Assembly (NCBI GenBank): GCA_003553825.1
Contig: PWFL01000014.1
Location: forward strand, 1-8,153
Origin: Candidatus Iainarchaeum sp.
Lineage (GTDB): Archaea; B1Sed10-29
DNA length: 8,153 nt
Reading direction: 5' to 3'
The stretch's first letter is position 1; each line of letters starts with the position of its first letter. The notes beneath the pieces are model-generated. The model worked only from the letters and a program-made list of their open reading frames with translations. It searched no databases and was not told the origin of the DNA. This document shows, piece after piece, positions 5,947-8,153 of the stretch. A program made the translations under genes and the position numbers.

Positions 5947-7041
5947 TCACCATTCTGGCTTTGCGTGTTGTTTTGATGCTAGGAACACGGCCACGTATTC
6001 TTTTGTCTCTATTTCTTGTCCTGATTCGTATGGTCCGTGTGTTTCGTTGTTGAGATGTATTTTAGGAGTTTCTTTAGTGATTTTGATATTTGTTGGTTCT
6101 TCTCCGAACACTACTGCGTGGTTGAATGGGTTGAAGTCTTCTAGTTCTTCTCTGCTGATTTCTTTTGCTAGTAGGCTTGATCCTCCGTGTATTGTATCTG
6201 GCAGTCTCATTAGTCTGGAGGTGTCGAGTGTTACTGGATGGTCTATCGGTGTTTTTAGCTGTATTTTTCTTTTTTCAAGTACTCTTTCCCAGAGTGTTTC
6301 GGGTCCGGGTAGTGTGTCGTAGTTTCCTTTTTTTATGCCCTGTATTATTTGTTCTCTCCTATCTATTAAATGTTTTATCTTCCCTGAATTTATTCCCAGT
6401 TCCTTCATTTTTTCTCTGTCACTTTGTTTAACGAATTTGAGTATCTCTCTGGCTATCTTTCCTCTCCATCCTTTTTCTGTTGGCTTTGGACCGTTTTTTT
6501 CGAATTCTGGGGTTATTAGATCGTTTGCCATTATGTAGTCAACGATTTCTTTTCTTCCTTGTTCGGTTAGGCTCTGTGCTCTTGGGTCTCTTATCTTCAC
6601 GTGGTAGCCTTTGTTTCCGCTGAAGTTTATCTCTATTTGTTCAGGGTCGTATCCGAAGTCGTTTATCAGGAAATTATCTATTAGTTTCTGTGTTTCTTGT
6701 TTTACTTTTTCCAGGCATTGGTAGCACGTTAGGGTGTTGTGTGGGCATTCGTGGTCCAGGTCGAATGCTAGGTCTCCTTTTTTGTATTGTTTTCTTTTCA
6801 TTGGTCTTTTTTCAGGGTACTCGTAGTAGGCTGCTGAGTAGGATATGAATCTGGGTTTTTCGGTTACCAGGTACTTGTTTAGTTCTTCTTCTGATTCTAG
6901 TCCAAGGTGTCTGTAGTTTATTTTTTCCTGGTTTCCAACTCCGAATTCTCTTTCTTCTATTTTGGGTGGTGCTTCCACCTTGTTTTCTTGGTAGTACTGT
7001 CCTATTTTTTCCCTGATTTTCTTCAGCGGGTTTTTATTCAT
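5947..7041 (-). CDS. priS: DNA primase, small catalytic subunit PriS
   Basis: PriS is the catalytic subunit of the archaeal-eukaryotic primase, which makes primers at the replication fork together with PriL. The length, 364 residues, is usual. The metal-binding pair is D94 and D96 (AFDLDHE, 92-98). A zinc knuckle follows directly: C99, H101, C106 and C109 in CPHNTLTCYQC. The nucleotide-binding motif SGNKGYH is at 141-147. The third catalytic aspartate is probably D273 in LDTSRLMRLPDTIHGG (272-287), the conserved RLxRLP-HG block. All key residues are present. The ATG lies within the last codons of priL (8-nt overlap), with AGGG five bases upstream. This overlap fits coupled synthesis of the two subunits. 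gins follows after 20 nt. Confidence 0.96.
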   Translation of the reverse strand: MNKNPLKKIREKIGQYYQENKVEAPPKIEEREFGVGNQEKINYRHLGLESEEELNKYLVTEKPRFISYSAAYYEYPEKRPMKRKQYKKGDLAFDLDHECPHNTLTCYQCLEKVKQETQKLIDNFLINDFGYDPEQIEINFSGNKGYHVKIRDPRAQSLTEQGRKEIVDYIMANDLITPEFEKNGPKPTEKGWRGKIAREILKFVKQSDREKMKELGINSGKIKHLIDRREQIIQGIKKGNYDTLPGPETLWERVLEKRKIQLKTPIDHPVTLDTSRLMRLPDTIHGGSSLLAKEISREELEDFNPFNHAVVFGEEPTNIKITKETPKIHLNNETHGPYESGQEIETKEYVAVFLASKQHAKPEW

Positions 7042-8041
7042 TTTTTCCCTTTTTTGTACTCTTTTTTTGTTTTTTGTAGTATCCTAACGGGTGTTTTACG
7101 TTGCAGTCGGATATGCATAGGCCGTAGGTCTTGATCTTGCTGCAGGATGGGCATTTGTACTTGGTTCCTCCTCCTTTGTCTCCTGCTGCGTGTTGGAGGT
7201 GGTACCTTGTTTTTTCTTCGTCGTATTCGGGTTGTCCTTGGAATGGTTTGAGCATTTCTTCTATGTCCATTCCTATGTTGACCATGAATGTCGCTAGTAC
7301 GAATCTTGGTTGGTGTCCCACGTCCTTTCCGGATGACAGGTCGTCGTATATTTTTTTCATGCATGGTGGGAATGCGTCTATCTCGGTTTCTCCGTATTGT
7401 TGTGGGCTGGTGCTGTATCTGGTTGTTCTTTTTTTCTTGAGTTCTTCAGCTATGTCTTTTATGTTCTCCGGTGGGTTTTGAAGCGGTTCTTGGTTTTTGA
7501 TTTCGTTGTATACGTGGCTTGAGATTATTTCTCCTAGTTGGTTCTTGTCCAGGTATATGTAACCGTTTTCTAGGGGTTGGTTTATCAATTTGTTTTCTTT
7601 TCCCTGTGGTTGTTTTTGCAGGTATTTGTGCATTGGTAGTTTGTAGGGTTTTTGGGATTGATCCGTTTTTTCTATGTCAAGTGTTTCTTGTGCTATTTCT
7701 TCTATTTGCTCGGTTTCTTCCTGTTCTAGGTGGTGTCTGATCTTTTTGGCTTCGTTTGCCGCTGTTTTTTGCTTGATGTAGTGATCTTGAGCTTGTGCTG
7801 CTGTTATTTTGGTTAAGGGGTAGGTCACTATTTCTTTTATCAGTGTATCTTCCCAAGCGTTCTCTATCATTCTGTAGTGTTTTTTAGGATCGTCGCTGTT
7901 GGTTAATGCTGCTGTTACTCTTCTTTCGGTTTCTTCAAGGAACTCTTGCTCTACTTCTTCTAGGTTGAAGTCCTTTAGCACTTGTTTGGCTTTTTCCGTG
8001 AACGGGTACTTTGCACAGAACCTGAGTGATTTTTTATCCAT
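7034..8041 (-). CDS. priL: DNA primase, large Fe-S subunit PriL
   Basis: PriL is the non-catalytic primase subunit that regulates initiation and primer length and carries a 4Fe-4S cluster. At 335 residues it has typical size. The N-terminal helical domain starts with the family-like KYPFTEKAKQVL (11-22). The C-terminal iron-sulphur domain holds C227 (FPPCMKKI), C300 (PSC), C309 (YGLC) and C313 (SDC), then the conserved HPLGYY (317-322). An extra cysteine, C297, makes a CPSC pair. The middle (about 105-160) is poorly conserved and Gln/Glu-rich, and the last dozen residues are Lys-rich. No Shine-Dalgarno precedes the ATG, but a TATA-like element lies about 27 nt upstream, consistent with a leaderless first gene of the operon. 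Its stop overlaps the priS start. Confidence 0.94.
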   Translation of the reverse strand: MDKKSLRFCAKYPFTEKAKQVLKDFNLEEVEQEFLEETERRVTAALTNSDDPKKHYRMIENAWEDTLIKEIVTYPLTKITAAQAQDHYIKQKTAANEAKKIRHHLEQEETEQIEEIAQETLDIEKTDQSQKPYKLPMHKYLQKQPQGKENKLINQPLENGYIYLDKNQLGEIISSHVYNEIKNQEPLQNPPENIKDIAEELKKKRTTRYSTSPQQYGETEIDAFPPCMKKIYDDLSSGKDVGHQPRFVLATFMVNIGMDIEEMLKPFQGQPEYDEEKTRYHLQHAAGDKGGGTKYKCPSCSKIKTYGLCISDCNVKHPLGYYKKQKKSTKKGKNE

Positions 8042-8063
8042 ATTGGTTTTTTGGTGCCCGGTA

Positions 8064-8072
8064 GTTATAATT
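8064..8072 (-). promoter_or_regulatory. TATA-like element upstream of priL
   Basis: AATTATAAC on the minus strand is centred about 27 nt before the A of the priL ATG, the usual archaeal TATA-to-start-site distance. This would put transcription start at or next to the start codon. The bases upstream (CACCTCAG) are not a good BRE. A second AT-rich stretch, CTAAATTAAAAAG (about 8091-8103), is an alternative that would give a short leader. Confidence 0.5.
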
Positions 8073-8124
8073 CTGAGGTGGGTTGTTTAGACTTTTTAAT
8101 TTAGGTTTCTTTTCAGTTTTCTTT

Positions 8125-8145
8125 GGAAAAAACCGTTTTTATTCC
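8125..8145. other. AT-rich inverted repeat with T-run; possible end of an upstream gene
   Basis: GGAA at 8125-8128 and TTCC at 8142-8145 flank an A-run and a T-run with one A-A mismatch and a five-base centre. Read on the minus strand, a T6 run (8132-8127) could terminate transcription of a gene lying to the right. One minus frame has a TAA at 8141-8139, but the other two are also open for 12-18 codons from the edge, so I cannot say which, if any, is a coding end. Confidence 0.25.
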
Positions 8146-8153
8146 AGGGCTTC

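Noticed and set aside
7038..7364. Arg-rich 108-codon frame on the minus strand inside priL
   Set aside because: It overlaps the conserved Fe-S domain of PriL in another frame, and its Arg/Gln-rich composition is what a shifted reading of this codon usage gives.
8096..8153. 3' end of an upstream minus-strand gene
   Set aside because: All three minus frames are open from the edge (stops at about 8139, 8113 and 8096), and none has a recognisable tail, so no coding feature is claimed.

Overview
The window is archaeal. Both primase subunits, a GINS protein, aIF2-alpha, ribosomal proteins eS27 and eL42 (L44e), a PAC2-family protein and endonuclease Q (EndoQ) are all archaeal-type, and ribosome-binding sites match the archaeal 16S 3' end (AGGTGATC). 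The DNA is AT-rich and the proteins are compact and rich in Glu and Lys. Genes are packed with gaps of 1 to 40 nt or short overlaps. The gene order is euryarchaeal. A reduced lineage such as a DPANN archaeon, perhaps Nanohaloarchaeota-like, is my guess, but the window contains no marker that settles this.

Layout: two + strand genes at the left, hisS (6-1262) and a family 4 uracil-DNA glycosylase (1264-1872), are separated by one base. They converge on a long minus-strand run that reads right to left: priL, priS, gins, rpl44e, rps27e, aIF2-alpha, a PAC2 protein and EndoQ (8041 down to 1891). All eight have tiny gaps or overlaps and look like one transcription unit. The right edge (8042-8153) is the upstream region. 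It has a TATA-like element about 27 nt before the priL start codon and no Shine-Dalgarno, which suggests a leaderless mRNA. At the far right there may be the end of an upstream minus-strand gene.

How the genes fit together: priS and priL form the replicative primase, and GINS activates the MCM helicase. eL42, eS27 and aIF2-alpha serve translation. The PAC2 protein belongs to the proteasome assembly chaperone family. EndoQ nicks DNA at deaminated bases and lies tail to tail with a glycosylase that removes uracil. The EndoQ C-terminus reads as a PCNA-binding motif. The run therefore joins replication initiation, translation and uracil or deamination repair. The nop10 gene, which in many archaea lies between aIF2-alpha and the PAC2 gene, is absent from that position.

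I found no mobile element, CRISPR array, tRNA or rRNA. I also found no clearly undescribed system; the interest lies in gene arrangement, small motifs and expression signals.
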